Shown here piece by piece: positions 15,923 through 25,282 of a stretch of 64,000 nt of DNA. The stretch covers positions 31,390 to 95,389 of the forward strand of contig JAJYPD010000005.1 of assembly GCA_021795715.1 (NCBI GenBank). The letters are read 5' to 3'. Both the position numbers and the translations under genes were made by a program. This DNA comes from Pseudomonadota bacterium (GTDB taxonomy: Bacteria; Pseudomonadota; Gammaproteobacteria; Acidiferrobacterales; Acidiferrobacteraceae). Position 1 is the stretch's first letter; each line of letters begins with the position of its first letter. The notes under the pieces are model-generated. The model was given only the letters and a program-made list of their open reading frames with translations, was not told the DNA's origin and ran no database searches.

Positions 15923-17095
15923 CTAGAACGTGAGCCCGGTTTCGATCAGGCCGCGCACCTGGTTGGGTGCGGTGCCGGCCGCCCCGAAGGCCGCCATGCT
16001 GTGCGTGACGCGCACATAGGAGAGCTCGACACGCGTGAAGAAGCCCTTGTCCTGGAAGGTCGGTGTAATCGTGAACGACCAAGCCTTGGCGCCGGGCCCG
16101 TAGCCGAGGAGATTATTATTGCCGGCATTGGGATCGGCCGAATTGCCGGTGCTGGTTTCGTACTCGGCGCGTGCTGCCGTCGACCACATCGGGGTGAAGT
16201 GGTAGTTGGCGAGCAATGCCGCCCCGAAGACGTGATCAGAGTGGGCATAGCCCGCACCCAACTTGACAGAGCTCGGGGCGTAGACGTACTGCAAGTAGGG
16301 CGATATGGTGAGGGCGCCGACCTTGGTGGTGTAGAGCAGATTGTAGACGTCGCTGTTGTCGAGGTTCTCCGGTACCGCATAGACGTGGTTTAGCGTCGTA
16401 TCGTTGATGACGGTCGAGCCGAAGTGGTGGTAGAAGAACACCGAGACACTGCTGGCCTTGTTCAGGGCATAGCTGAAGAGCCCGGTCAGGACGTTATAGT
16501 GCCCGGAGTAGTAGCCGTCGTTGAACGATAAAGAGGCGCTCACCGGGCCCGTGGCGTAGTTGACCTGCGCTCCGCGGTTGACTGCGTTTTCGCTGTTCCA
16601 GAGCAGACCGCGCTCGATATTCTGATTCATCCAGCTCCAGGTGTACTCGCCGCCCATCAGGGTCGGGAGTTTGCCGACCTCCACCGAGAAGTGGCTGGTC
16701 GGGGCGACCGTGATGTAGGCCTCGGGGACTGCCCCATAGTAGTAGTAGGGCACCGAAGGGGTTGGCAGTATGGGTTCGCCGAGGGTCGGGAAGTTGTAAG
16801 AACCGGCCATGACGAAGAACTGCACGAGCCCGGTGGTTTTCTGCAGGATCAGCTCGGCATTCGTGATGTCCAGCCGCGTGTGGCGATCCGTGCCGTAGGC
16901 CGCCGGGCCGGTGAGCGTCACGGGATTGCTTTGCCAGGTACCTGCGGCGCTCACCACGCCCTGCGCCGACAGGGTTCCAAGCGGCCCGCCGGAAAAGTTG
17001 ATGGTCTTGGGCGGGTTCAGTGTCGCATGGGCATGGGGGGCGGTCAGGCCGAGCCCACACAGTGCGACCGGTACCGCCAACAGTGTTTTACGCAT
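15923..17095 (-). CDS. Outer-membrane beta-barrel protein, OmpL-like porin-2 type (BBP2 family)
   Basis: This 390-residue protein has a Sec signal peptide ending near HAHA. A mature part full of alternating aromatic and polar residues follows, ending in LIETGLTF, with the C-terminal Phe expected for BamA-dependent barrels. The segment VEVGKLPTLMGGEYTWSWMNQNIERGLLWNSEN (described here by its key residues GK, GGEYTW and NIERG) resembles the putative beta-barrel porin-2 family. It probably forms a passive outer-membrane channel; the substrate cannot be told. The ATG has AGGAAGG six bases upstream. The gene stands alone between two long gaps and has its own strong terminator, so it is probably regulated by itself. 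Confidence 0.8.
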   Translation of the reverse strand: MRKTLLAVPVALCGLGLTAPHAHATLNPPKTINFSGGPLGTLSAQGVVSAAGTWQSNPVTLTGPAAYGTDRHTRLDITNAELILQKTTGLVQFFVMAGSYNFPTLGEPILPTPSVPYYYYGAVPEAYITVAPTSHFSVEVGKLPTLMGGEYTWSWMNQNIERGLLWNSENAVNRGAQVNYATGPVSASLSFNDGYYSGHYNVLTGLFSYALNKASSVSVFFYHHFGSTVINDTTLNHVYAVPENLDNSDVYNLLYTTKVGALTISPYLQYVYAPSSVKLGAGYAHSDHVFGAALLANYHFTPMWSTAARAEYETSTGNSADPNAGNNNLLGYGPGAKAWSFTITPTFQDKGFFTRVELSYVRVTHSMAAFGAAGTAPNQVRGLIETGLTF

Positions 17096-18090
17096 GATGT
17101 CCTTCCTCGTTGTCGAACTTTACAATTGTCAAGGCGCCTTGTGTGGCGCGTGCCTTGTCCGTCTACCCGGGTTTCCCGAGGCGCCCGTTCATGGTGTCTC
17201 GTCCCTGTGAACCATCTTGCCGAGACGCGGACCGTTAGGACTCCTTGAGTTCCCTCCCAAAACGGCAGCGCCACGCCGGGCCCCGGCTTAACCGGTAACA
17301 AACGCCTGTCGGCGAATATCGGTCTTGCCCGGCAGCGCATACTGCCGCGGTAGTTACTGCAATAATCGTTCCGGGAACACATCGCCTGTGGACAAGGGGG
17401 GGGGTGGGGTTGCGGTGACGGGGCGCTTTCATGGCCCCCTTTCCGTGTGACGGCGCAAGCGCCTGCAGAGGCGCGGTGGCAAGAAACGGTGCGCTATCCG
17501 CGTGTCGACACCGAAGTCATAGGTCCTTGGGAGAGCGTACTGCAGGGCTGCGTAGCCCGTTTATAGTGCACATACCGATGTCCTTGCCCACAAATGGAGC
17601 AATTGGGTGTCCGCGGGCGAGACCCGCATCAGCATGACCGCCACCTATACCCGCCGGCTCAGAACGCGCACCGAGACCGGGGTCGTGGGGGTTGCGCACC
17701 GCCCGCAGGTCAAGCGCAAGCGCCAAAAAGATTTCTCCCGCACCGCCGGGCCGCCCCGGGGCTTGCGGGGACCATCCGCCCGTGCAAGGGCCCACACCGT
17801 GGGCGGTGTCCTAGGTGCGCCGTCGCGGCCAGTTCGGCGTCGATGGGGGAGGGACAACGGAAAAAGAATGGGTTCTGTAACACGGTATCGCACGCCGGCG
17901 GCGTCTCTGTGAGCCCCCGGATATCGGGGGGCTGCCATCATGTCTCACACAGTCGATCGTGACGCCCCGACCTGCCGACCAAGCGATACATCACCTAAGA
18001 GTCCTACGAGACCCCCCGGACCGGAGAGATTGAACCAGCGCCGGAGAGAAGGTGATCCGCAGTATCCGCTCAAGGCCCACCGGCGGCATC
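17096..18090. other. Long intergenic region between the porin and RND pump genes
   Basis: About 1 kb with no supported gene. The open frames in it are short, Arg-rich and have no family resemblance. Visible items are the palindromes next to the porin, a run of nine G around 17396-17404, a TATAGT box on the plus strand at 17562-17567 just after a small GGGCT/AGCCC hairpin, and a 7-bp hairpin AGCCCCC/GGGGGCT at 17912-17933. Upstream of the porin this could include a long leader; downstream of the RND gene no clear terminator is seen. Confidence 0.5.
17122..17141 (-). promoter_or_regulatory. Adjacent palindromes upstream of the porin gene
   Basis: ACAATTGT (17122-17129) and CAAGGCGCCTTG (17130-17141) are two perfect palindromes that touch each other, 27-46 bp before the porin start codon. 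A consensus TTGACA (minus strand, 17132-17127) overlaps both, but I find no good -10 box at the right distance. They may be an operator for a dimeric regulator. This is inference from symmetry and position. Confidence 0.35.
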
Positions 18091-21000
18091 CTAGCCCTGT
18101 CGTTTCGTGAAATTCGCATAGGCGAAGTAGCCAAGCGGAATCACAAAGAGCGTCAGCACGGTCGATGCCAGGGTGCCGAAGATGAGCGAGATGGCAAGCC
18201 CGCCAAACACCGGATCGAGGATCATCACCGCCGTGCCGAGCATGATCGCAAGGGCTGTCAGGATGATGGGCCGCAGCCGCACGGATCCGGCCTGGACCAC
18301 GGCCTCGATGCGGCTGTGGCCCGCGCGCTCGTATTCCAGGATGAAGTCGATCAGGAGCAAAGAGTTGCGCACGACGATGCCGGCGAGCGCGATGACGCCG
18401 ATCATGGAGGTGGCCGTGAAGAACTGATGCATGATCGCGTGTCCGGGCAGCACACCCACGAGCGTCAAAGGGATGGCGATCATCACGATGAACGGAATCA
18501 TGAACGAGCGGTAGTAGCCGACCAGGATCATGTAGATGAGGATGATGGCCACACCGAACGCCGAGCCGAGGTCGCGGAAGACGTTCAGTGTCAGCCGCAT
18601 GTCACCGCTCCAGCGTATGGCGTAGTGCAAAGTGCCCGGGTCCTGCATGAAATACTGGCGCAGGTGAACGCCGTCTACCTTATGATGCTTCAGGTATTGC
18701 CACATGGCGATTCCCGGATAAACGGGACTGCCTTTGCTCATGCCCGCCGTTACATAGACCACCTCACGCCCGTCCTTTTGATAGATCGGGCGCGGTGCCG
18801 GATGGCGCACGACGGTGGCAATCGTGGACAAAGGGATTTCCTTGCCTTCGGGATTGGTCAGGAAGATCTTGTTCAGGTCTTGCGGACCCATGCGGTCGGC
18901 GATCGGGAAGCGGAAACGGATCGGTACCGGCTCCTTGGCCCGCGTAATGTGCACGGTACCGTCATTGATGCCCGCGAGAAAGCCCTTGAGTGTCTGTGCC
19001 ACCTGTGCCGGCGTGACGCCATCGAGCGCCGCCTGCCGGCGGTCAACGGCGATCGAGTATTGCCAGGAACGGTGTGGGACCGAGCTGTCGACGCCGACCA
19101 GATGCGGGGTGTGCGCAAACAGGCCGTAGCGCAAGGCGTTGCCGATCTGCTCGAGTTTGCGGTAATGCGGTCCGAACACTTCGGCCATGACGGTCGCGCG
19201 CACCGGCGGACCCGGCGGGTGCTGTTCAATCTTGATCATGGCGTTGTTGCGGCGCGCTATCTCCGTAATGGCAGGTCGCAGCGCACGGACGATGTCTATC
19301 GAAGAGATGGTCCGCTCGCTCTTGCGTACGAGCTCGACCTGCACCTCGCCCACTGTCGGACCGGCCTTGAGCGCCTGACCGCGCAGCAGTCCGCTGAAGT
19401 TGATCGCCCCCACACCTCCGGCCGCGAGTTGGTAGGTGGTCACATACGGGTTGCGGCGCACGACGTCGCCGATCTCCTCGACCACGCGATCGGTGTCTTC
19501 GAGGGTGCTGCCAGCCGGTGTGCGCACCGTGATGTCAAAACTGTTGTTGTTGTTGCGCGGCAGCATTTTGAAGTTGACGATGCGCCAGGCCGGCAGCGCC
19601 ATCGCGCCGCCAAGCAGCAGGATGATCACGGCCAAAAAGCCCCAGCGCAAAATTCTGCGCGAGAGCAGCGCGCGCATCGCCCGCTCGTAGCCGCTCCTCA
19701 GGACACGTGTCGCCAGGGATTCGGGGCCATGACGACCCTTGAGCCACAACCGGGCGGCCCATGGTGCGACCGTATAGGCCACGAAAAGCGACGTCAGCAT
19801 GGCAATGGGGACGTTTTTGGGGATGGGCGCCATGTAGGGTCCCATCATGCCCGTCACCGACAGCATCGGAAGAAACGCCAAAATCACCGCCAAAGTGGCA
19901 AGATTGGTCGGGCGGCCGATCTCATTGACGGCGCTTACCGCCGACCGCACGCGATCGACGCCCTTGGTGGCATAGTGCCGGAAGATGTTTTCCACCACCA
20001 CGATCGAGTCGTCGACCAGAAGGCCCAGGGACAGGATGAGGGCAAACAGGGTGATGCGATTGATGGTCTGTCCGGCCACATAATCCACGGCAAGTGTCAC
20101 GAGCAGGATCACGGGAATGGTGACGGTGACGATCGCCGCCGCGCGCCAGCCGAGAAAGACGACGAGCAACGCGACGACCGTCACGATGGCGATGAACAGA
20201 TGCCGGATCAGGAGATTGACGGCACTGTTGGCCCGTTGGCCGTCGTCGCGAGTGACGTCGACATGAACGGAGGGTGGGATCACCGTGCCCTCGAGGACCT
20301 TGAGGCGGGCCAGGACGCCATTCGCTACGGTCACGGCGTTGGTGCCGGCCTTTTTCGCCAGACACAAGGTGACCGCGGGCAGCTCCAGGTTGCGCGGGCG
20401 CAGGTGGCTGTAGGCGCGGCCGAAACCGATGAAATGCACATTCTTGACGCGGCCCCCGCCGTCGGTGACGGTCGCTACGTCGCGCAGATAGACCGGCTCG
20501 TGATTGTAGAGACTGACGACGATGGAGCCGATTTCGCGCGCCGAATGCAGCATCCCACCCGCATGAATGGTGGCCTCATGGTTGGCGTTGATGAACCAGC
20601 CGGAGGGGATGTCGATGTTGGTGGCCTCGACGATCCGCTGGATGTCGACCAGCGTCACGTTGTAGCGGCGCATGAGCGCCGGATGCAGCGTGATATTGAT
20701 GCGCCGGCGCTGTCCGCCGATCACATAGGATCGGGATGTGCCGGGCGTGCGCCGCAGGTGGTGCAGAACGTCGATGCCGATCGCGCGCAGGGCCACCTGA
20801 CTGAACCGCGATGAAGACAGCGTCACGGTAACGATCGGTACCTGATTGACATCGAGGGGTTCGATGATCGGCCGCAGAGTCCCGGGGGGCATGCGGTTGT
20901 AGTTGCTCATGATCTTGTTGTAGAGCCGGACAAGCGAGTTGATGCGGTTTTGTCCGACATCGAAACGCACGGTGACGATGCCCTCGGAATCGAGCGCCAT

Positions 21001-21285
21001 GCCATAGATGTGGTGCACCCCATGCATGCCGTGCAAAATCGCCCGCAAAGGATCGACGACGAGGTTCTTGACCTCGCGCGGTGTTGCGCCCGGCTTGGCG
21101 ACGATGATGTTGGCCGCCGGCACGACGATCTGCGGGTTTTCCGTGCGCGGCGTGAGATGCAGTGCCAGCAGGCCGGTCAGCAGCGCGGTGAGCAAAATCA
21201 GCGCGGTGAGCTTGCTGTCGATGAAATAGCGCGTGAGCCGACCGGCAATATTGAGGTGCGCGTTCGCGCCCGGACGCTCGGTCAT
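18091..21285 (-). CDS. RND efflux transporter permease (AcrB/HAE family)
   Basis: This 1064-residue protein has the duplicated RND plan: one N-terminal helix near residues 20-45, a large periplasmic porter domain, a bundle of helices around 355-560, a second periplasmic loop and a second bundle to the C-terminus. The TM4 motif SLGLLVDDSIVVVENI (near residue 435) carries the paired Asp residues needed for proton transfer, so it should be a drug-type pump rather than a SecDF-type protein. N-terminal motifs such as TENPQIVVP and SLVRLYNKIMSN place it with a subfamily normally paired with a HlyD-type adaptor. Here it is the last gene of a tolC-adaptor-pump operon, overlapping the adaptor by 4 nt. 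Substrate is unknown. Confidence 0.93.
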   Translation of the reverse strand: MTERPGANAHLNIAGRLTRYFIDSKLTALILLTALLTGLLALHLTPRTENPQIVVPAANIIVAKPGATPREVKNLVVDPLRAILHGMHGVHHIYGMALDSEGIVTVRFDVGQNRINSLVRLYNKIMSNYNRMPPGTLRPIIEPLDVNQVPIVTVTLSSSRFSQVALRAIGIDVLHHLRRTPGTSRSYVIGGQRRRINITLHPALMRRYNVTLVDIQRIVEATNIDIPSGWFINANHEATIHAGGMLHSAREIGSIVVSLYNHEPVYLRDVATVTDGGGRVKNVHFIGFGRAYSHLRPRNLELPAVTLCLAKKAGTNAVTVANGVLARLKVLEGTVIPPSVHVDVTRDDGQRANSAVNLLIRHLFIAIVTVVALLVVFLGWRAAAIVTVTIPVILLVTLAVDYVAGQTINRITLFALILSLGLLVDDSIVVVENIFRHYATKGVDRVRSAVSAVNEIGRPTNLATLAVILAFLPMLSVTGMMGPYMAPIPKNVPIAMLTSLFVAYTVAPWAARLWLKGRHGPESLATRVLRSGYERAMRALLSRRILRWGFLAVIILLLGGAMALPAWRIVNFKMLPRNNNNSFDITVRTPAGSTLEDTDRVVEEIGDVVRRNPYVTTYQLAAGGVGAINFSGLLRGQALKAGPTVGEVQVELVRKSERTISSIDIVRALRPAITEIARRNNAMIKIEQHPPGPPVRATVMAEVFGPHYRKLEQIGNALRYGLFAHTPHLVGVDSSVPHRSWQYSIAVDRRQAALDGVTPAQVAQTLKGFLAGINDGTVHITRAKEPVPIRFRFPIADRMGPQDLNKIFLTNPEGKEIPLSTIATVVRHPAPRPIYQKDGREVVYVTAGMSKGSPVYPGIAMWQYLKHHKVDGVHLRQYFMQDPGTLHYAIRWSGDMRLTLNVFRDLGSAFGVAIILIYMILVGYYRSFMIPFIVMIAIPLTLVGVLPGHAIMHQFFTATSMIGVIALAGIVVRNSLLLIDFILEYERAGHSRIEAVVQAGSVRLRPIILTALAIMLGTAVMILDPVFGGLAISLIFGTLASTVLTLFVIPLGYFAYANFTKRQG

Positions 21286-21665
21286 GGGGTGCCTTCCGTA
21301 CGGGTGATGTGGATCGGACTGCCGTCGAACACCCCATCAAAGGGTGGCAGCACCAGGGTTTCGTCACCGCGCAGTCCACTTAGGATTTCGCTTTTCCCAT
21401 TGCGGGCCTTGCCGACCTTGATGAGACGAAAGCGCGCGCGATCGTGCGCGCTCAGGACGAACACGCCGGGCAGCCCCGCGTAATCGATGATGGCGTCGGT
21501 GGGCACCATGATGTTGCCGCTTGGGGTATGCGCGGCGGCCGACAAAGTGAGGACCGCCCGATCCACGACAGGCCGCGGCGGCTCCGGACTCGGCGCGGGC
21601 GGCTTGCCCGTGCAGCCGGCCAGCAACAGGGCGAGCGAGAGGAGGAGGGCGCGGTGGCGGATCAT
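21282..21665 (-). CDS. Very short RND adaptor-like lipoprotein (truncated membrane fusion protein)
   Basis: This 127-residue protein has a lipoprotein signal peptide (LLLAGC, Cys at about 18), a Pro-rich linker, and then a segment like the end of RND periplasmic adaptors: VPTDAIIDYAGLPGVFVL, FRLIKVGKARNGKSEILSGL, DETLVLP. In ordinary adaptors (about 350-400 residues) this is the beta-barrel and membrane-proximal region; the coiled-coil hairpin and lipoyl domains that reach TolC are missing. The frame is intact, and it overlaps tolC and the pump by 4 nt on both sides, so it is likely expressed. It may be an in-frame deletion product or a minimal adaptor type that needs a partner encoded elsewhere. 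Confidence 0.75.
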   Translation of the reverse strand: MIRHRALLLSLALLLAGCTGKPPAPSPEPPRPVVDRAVLTLSAAAHTPSGNIMVPTDAIIDYAGLPGVFVLSAHDRARFRLIKVGKARNGKSEILSGLRGDETLVLPPFDGVFDGSPIHITRTEGTP

Positions 21666-23023
21666 GGGGATAACCGCGGAAGTGTTTGCGGCGACAGGCT
21701 CGCATCGGCCGCCGCCAGGTTTGCTTCATCGCTGACCAGGGCATAAACCGCCGCAAGCCGCTGTTCGCGAGCGGCCGTCAGGGCCTCTTCGGCGTTCAGG
21801 AGGTCGAGTAGGATGGTGCGGCCTTCGCCGTAGCGGATGCGTATGAGGCGGACGGCTGCACGGGCTTCGGTCACATTGGTGACCGCCAGCCGATAGCGCC
21901 GCCAGGCGATCTGCATGTTGCTGTAGGTCCGCATGATCTGCAGGCGGATCTGTGTCCGCAGTTCATCCACCCGGGCGGCCACCTCCAATGCGGCTCCTTG
22001 CTTGACCGCAGCCTGATCACGGGCGCGCCCGCCGGTGTAAAGGGGCGCGCTGATCGTCCCCGCCACCGTCCAGGCATTGTGCCGCGGCAACGGTGTTTCG
22101 CTGTACCAGTCGGTCGATGCCGTGACGCCCACCTGGATGCCCGATCGGGCGCGCAAGGCGCGCGCCTCGGCAAGATCGGCGGCCCGTTCGGCTTCGAGCG
22201 CGCGGATGTCCGGGCGTTGCTGCAGGGCGCGCGCGATCGCGGCCTGGGCCGTCATGGTCACGGGCGCAGGTGGTTGCAAGTGGATCGCCGGCAGTTGCAC
22301 CGACAAAGGGGCGGGCGCCCCCAGCACCGCTACGAGGTTGGCTTGGGCGGCCTGCAAGGCGGCCTCGGCCTTCAGAACCCCTTCATGGGTGGCGCGCAGG
22401 TAGACCGCCGCGGTCAAGGCATCGGCATGGACGATGCGGCCTTCGTGGTAGAGCCGGGCGGTGGTGTCTGCATGCTTCCGGGCCGCCCGCATCGCCTCGC
22501 GCGCGATGTGCACCGCAGCCTTTGCCGCCAGCACACCCTCGTAGGCCTGCACGGTGGTGGCCATGATGCGCTGTTGTATTTCGGCACGGCCGGCCTGCGC
22601 CGCCGCGCGGCCCAAGCGGCCGGCACGGATGTCCGCACTGATGGCGCCGCCGCTGTAAAGCGGTACGGTCAGAGACAAACCGGCGGTGGCCAGACGGCTG
22701 ATGCCGGGATGATTCAGGTTGGCGGGTGTGAACGCGCTTGCGGTCACCTGCCGCCGTTCCAGCTCGGCGGTCAATGCCGCAAGCGGATTGTCGCTGAAGA
22801 GGTAATTGTATGTGGCTGATATTTGCGGCATGCCTTGGGCGCGAGCCGCCCGCAGGCGGGCGTCGGCCATCAGGGTGCGTGCGCGCGCAAGCGCCGTGAG
22901 ACTGCTGTGACGCAGGGCGAAGCGGACCGCCTGGTTCAGGCTGAACGTCCGGGCGCGCGCGGTCAGTGCCGGGACGGTCAAAAGCACGACCGCCGCGAGG
23001 AGGCTTCGACTTGCACGAGTCAC
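21662..23023 (-). CDS. TolC-family outer-membrane efflux protein
   Basis: This 453-residue protein has a signal peptide (to about ARA) and two tandem outer-membrane efflux repeats, each with long alpha-helical stretches rich in Ala, Arg and Gln (for example around residues 140-230 and 355-450) and a short beta-strand part (LSLTVPLYSGG, VAGTISAPLYTGG). These LYSGG and LYTGG motifs mark the barrel turns of TolC proteins. It would form the trimeric exit duct for the pump encoded downstream. The start is GTG at 23023, preceded by GGGAGAG at about nine nt. It is the first gene of the three-gene operon. Confidence 0.93.
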   Translation of the reverse strand: MTRASRSLLAAVVLLTVPALTARARTFSLNQAVRFALRHSSLTALARARTLMADARLRAARAQGMPQISATYNYLFSDNPLAALTAELERRQVTASAFTPANLNHPGISRLATAGLSLTVPLYSGGAISADIRAGRLGRAAAQAGRAEIQQRIMATTVQAYEGVLAAKAAVHIAREAMRAARKHADTTARLYHEGRIVHADALTAAVYLRATHEGVLKAEAALQAAQANLVAVLGAPAPLSVQLPAIHLQPPAPVTMTAQAAIARALQQRPDIRALEAERAADLAEARALRARSGIQVGVTASTDWYSETPLPRHNAWTVAGTISAPLYTGGRARDQAAVKQGAALEVAARVDELRTQIRLQIMRTYSNMQIAWRRYRLAVTNVTEARAAVRLIRIRYGEGRTILLDLLNAEEALTAAREQRLAAVYALVSDEANLAAADASLSPQTLPRLSP

Positions 23024-23119
23024 CTGTCCGCTCTCCCTTAGTTCTTGTGCGCCACACTTCCTGGATTACCGCGGTCGCGCCGCGGGGCGATACCAGTTTA
23101 ACGGAATTGCTGCGCGTGA

Positions 23120-23530
23120 CTAGAGGGGCGGCTTGACGACGGCCAAAATGACAATGGCCAGGAGGAGCAAGACCGGGATTTCATTGATGATCCGGTAGAA
23201 GCGGGTGCTCCGCCGCCGGCCCTGGGCGAGTTCACGGACCAGATGGCCCAGGTAGACGTAGTACACGATGAGCAGGCCGGCGAGCAGGATCTTGACATGC
23301 AGCCATGCGCCGTCAAAGCCGTAGCCCCACCACAGCCACAGGCCGAAACCGACGGCCAGCGCCGCGCTCGGTGTCGTGAAGCGATACAGCCGCCGCTCCA
23401 TGGTCACGAACCGCTCATGTCCTGCGGGGTCGGTGGTCTGGCTGTGGTAGACGAAAAGACGTGGCAGATAAAAAAGCCCGGCAAACCAGGTGACGACGAA
23501 GATGATGTGAAAGGCTTCGACCCAGAGCAT
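23120..23530 (-). CDS. hemJ: HemJ-type protoporphyrinogen IX oxidase (membrane protein, UPF0093)
   Basis: HemJ oxidises protoporphyrinogen IX to protoporphyrin IX, the penultimate heme step, in many bacteria lacking HemG and HemY. This 136-residue protein has four predicted membrane helices and the family N-terminus MLWVEAFHIIFVVTWFAGLF, with the conserved His residue, followed by YLPRLFVYH. Near the C-terminus is the FYRIINEIPVLLLLAIV helix. I chose the ATG at 23530, because GGGAGG lies just upstream and it matches the family start; a frame ten codons longer exists. It follows hemW by 16 nt, so heme functions are grouped in this operon. Confidence 0.9.
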   Translation of the reverse strand: MLWVEAFHIIFVVTWFAGLFYLPRLFVYHSQTTDPAGHERFVTMERRLYRFTTPSAALAVGFGLWLWWGYGFDGAWLHVKILLAGLLIVYYVYLGHLVRELAQGRRRSTRFYRIINEIPVLLLLAIVILAVVKPPL

Positions 23531-23546
23531 GATGGCCTCCCTCGGC

Positions 23547-24701
23547 TCAATTGGTGGCAAAGGTGTCTGGCATTAGCGGCGCCAGGATGGAATCCAGAAA
23601 GCACAACCCCCGCGCTGTCGCCCGGATCCGATCGCCGCTCAGGTCGATCAGGCCTTCGCGCGCGGCCGGCTGCAGGCGCTCGACCAGGCCTGTCTTGGAC
23701 AGTCCGGTGACGGCGTGGAAATCGGCGAGGCAAAAGCCTTCTGTCAGCCGCAGGCCATTTAGAAGAAATTCCCACCACAGTTCGTCGCCATCCACGCGGT
23801 GGCGGGTGCGCTGGTGATGCGGATCGCGCAGATAGGCCCGCACGTCACGGGTGCGGGTTTCGCGCCACACGCCCGTTGCGCCGCTTACCTTGCCGTGGGC
23901 GCCGCTGCCGATGCCGATGTAGTCACCAAACCGCCAGTAGTTCAGATTGTGCCGGCAGCGAAAGCCGTCTTGGGCATAGGCGGAGATTTCGTAGCGGCGA
24001 AAACCCGCACTCGCGGCCATGTCCTGGACGCAGGCCTCGATGGCGGCGCGCACGGGATCGGCGGGTAGAGGGGGTGGCGCCTGCGCGAAGGCCGTGTTCG
24101 GCTCTATGGTCAGTTCGTAAAGTGACACGTGGGCGGCACCGGCGCCAAGCACCCAGGCCATATCGGCGCGCGCCTCGTCCACCGTCTGTTCCGGCAGGCC
24201 ATACATGAGGTCGATGTTGAATGAACGAAACCCGGTGCCGGCGGCGAGTTCCACCGCGCGTTGCGCATCCAAAGCCGTGTGGATGCGGCCAAGCCGCGCA
24301 AGGTGCCGGTCCTGCAGGCTTTGCACGCCAAGCGAAAGCCGGTTGACGCCGGCGTCCCGGAAACCCCGGAAGCGGCCGGCTTCGGCCGTGCCCGGGTTGG
24401 CCTCCAGGCTGATTTCACAGTCAGGGGCGAAGGCGCCGATACGCGCGGCACCAGCGAGGATGTCGCCGATGGCGGTGGCGGAAAAAAGACTCGGTGTGCC
24501 GCCTCCGAAAAACACCGACTGCAGCGGGCGCCCCGCCAGCACGTCCGCCATGCTGGCCAGATCGTCGAGCAGCGACCGCACATACGCTTTTTCGGGCAAC
24601 ACGCGGTCACCGCCCGGCAGGGAGTGGAAATCGCAGTAGGGACATTTGCGCACGCACCAGGGCAGGTGCACGTACAGACTTAAGGGGATCGCCTCTGTCA
24701 C
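23547..24701 (-). CDS. hemW: Radical SAM heme chaperone HemW
   Basis: HemW resembles the oxygen-independent coproporphyrinogen III oxidase HemN but is a heme-binding protein that delivers heme to apo-proteins. The 384-residue protein has the radical SAM motif CVRKCPYCDF near residue 20, the GGGTPS motif near 64, and the HemW-like HNLNYW motif; it lacks the extra cysteine of true HemN just after the Fe-S triad (CxxxCxxC followed by DF). I chose the GTG at 24701, which overlaps the rdgB stop as GTGA, because the frame further upstream is low-complexity Arg-rich sequence. Translational coupling to rdgB replaces a clear ribosome binding site. Confidence 0.93.
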   Translation of the reverse strand: MTEAIPLSLYVHLPWCVRKCPYCDFHSLPGGDRVLPEKAYVRSLLDDLASMADVLAGRPLQSVFFGGGTPSLFSATAIGDILAGAARIGAFAPDCEISLEANPGTAEAGRFRGFRDAGVNRLSLGVQSLQDRHLARLGRIHTALDAQRAVELAAGTGFRSFNIDLMYGLPEQTVDEARADMAWVLGAGAAHVSLYELTIEPNTAFAQAPPPLPADPVRAAIEACVQDMAASAGFRRYEISAYAQDGFRCRHNLNYWRFGDYIGIGSGAHGKVSGATGVWRETRTRDVRAYLRDPHHQRTRHRVDGDELWWEFLLNGLRLTEGFCLADFHAVTGLSKTGLVERLQPAAREGLIDLSGDRIRATARGLCFLDSILAPLMPDTFATN

Positions 24702-25282
24702 AGAGACCGGAGGAGTTGCAGCATGCCGCGCACGGCCTGGCCCCGATGGCTGACGGCCTCTTTTTCCGCGAGGCGAAGTTCGGCTGCCGAGCGGCCGCCG
24801 CCGACGCCAAACAGCGGATCGTAGCCAAAGCCCTGGTCGCCACGCTCTTTTGTGAGGATGTGTCCTTCCCACACGCCTTCGCTGATGAGCGGCCGCGGGT
24901 CATGCGCGTGGCGGATAAAGACAAGCAGGCAATAAAAGCGGGCCGTGCGCGGTTCCGGTGTGTCGGCCAGCGCCCTCAGCAGCGCCGCGCGATTTTCGCT
25001 GTCGGTCGCCTGCAATCCGGCAAAACGCGCCGAATGCACCCCGGGCGCGCCGTTGAGCGCGTCGACGAGCAGTCCCGAGTCGTCGGCCAGTGCGGGCAGC
25101 CCGCTTTCGAGTGCTGCATGGCGCGCCTTGGTCAGGGCGTTTTCGATGAACGTGCAATCCTCTTCGGGTGCCGACTCGATACCGAGCGTCGACTGGGCGA
25201 TCAGGGTGGCGTTTAGGGGTGCGAACGCCGCCTGCAGTTCGCGCAGCTTGCCGAGATTATGGGTCGCGAAAACCAGCTTCAT
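24698..25282 (-). CDS. rdgB: XTP/dITP pyrophosphatase (Ham1 family)
   Basis: RdgB hydrolyses non-canonical purine triphosphates (dITP, XTP) to monophosphates and keeps them out of DNA and RNA. The 194-residue protein begins with [16 protein letters not shown], the family signature with the phosphate-binding Thr-His-Asn-Lys residues. It also has [10 protein letters not shown] near 68, GVHSARFAG near 80 and GFGYDPLF near 150, followed by SHRGQA at the end. It overlaps rph upstream (ATGA) and hemW downstream (GTGA) by 4 nt each, and the rph-rdgB-hemW order is conserved in gammaproteobacteria. Confidence 0.96.
   Translation of the reverse strand: MKLVFATHNLGKLRELQAAFAPLNATLIAQSTLGIESAPEEDCTFIENALTKARHAALESGLPALADDSGLLVDALNGAPGVHSARFAGLQATDSENRAALLRALADTPEPRTARFYCLLVFIRHAHDPRPLISEGVWEGHILTKERGDQGFGYDPLFGVGGGRSAAELRLAEKEAVSHRGQAVRGMLQLLRSL

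Noticed and set aside
17127..17132. Consensus TTGACA before the porin as a promoter
   Set aside because: The region 17 bp downstream is the ribosome binding site and has no -10 match; I list only the palindromes.
17385..17395. A DnaA box (TTGTCCACA) near the G-run in the porin upstream gap
   Set aside because: It has one mismatch to the consensus and no companion boxes, so it is probably chance.
18052..20814. A 920-codon open frame on the plus strand opposite the RND pump gene
   Set aside because: It is antisense to a clear RND permease, is very rich in Arg, His, Gln and Asp, and has no family motifs; GC-rich genes often give such shadow frames.
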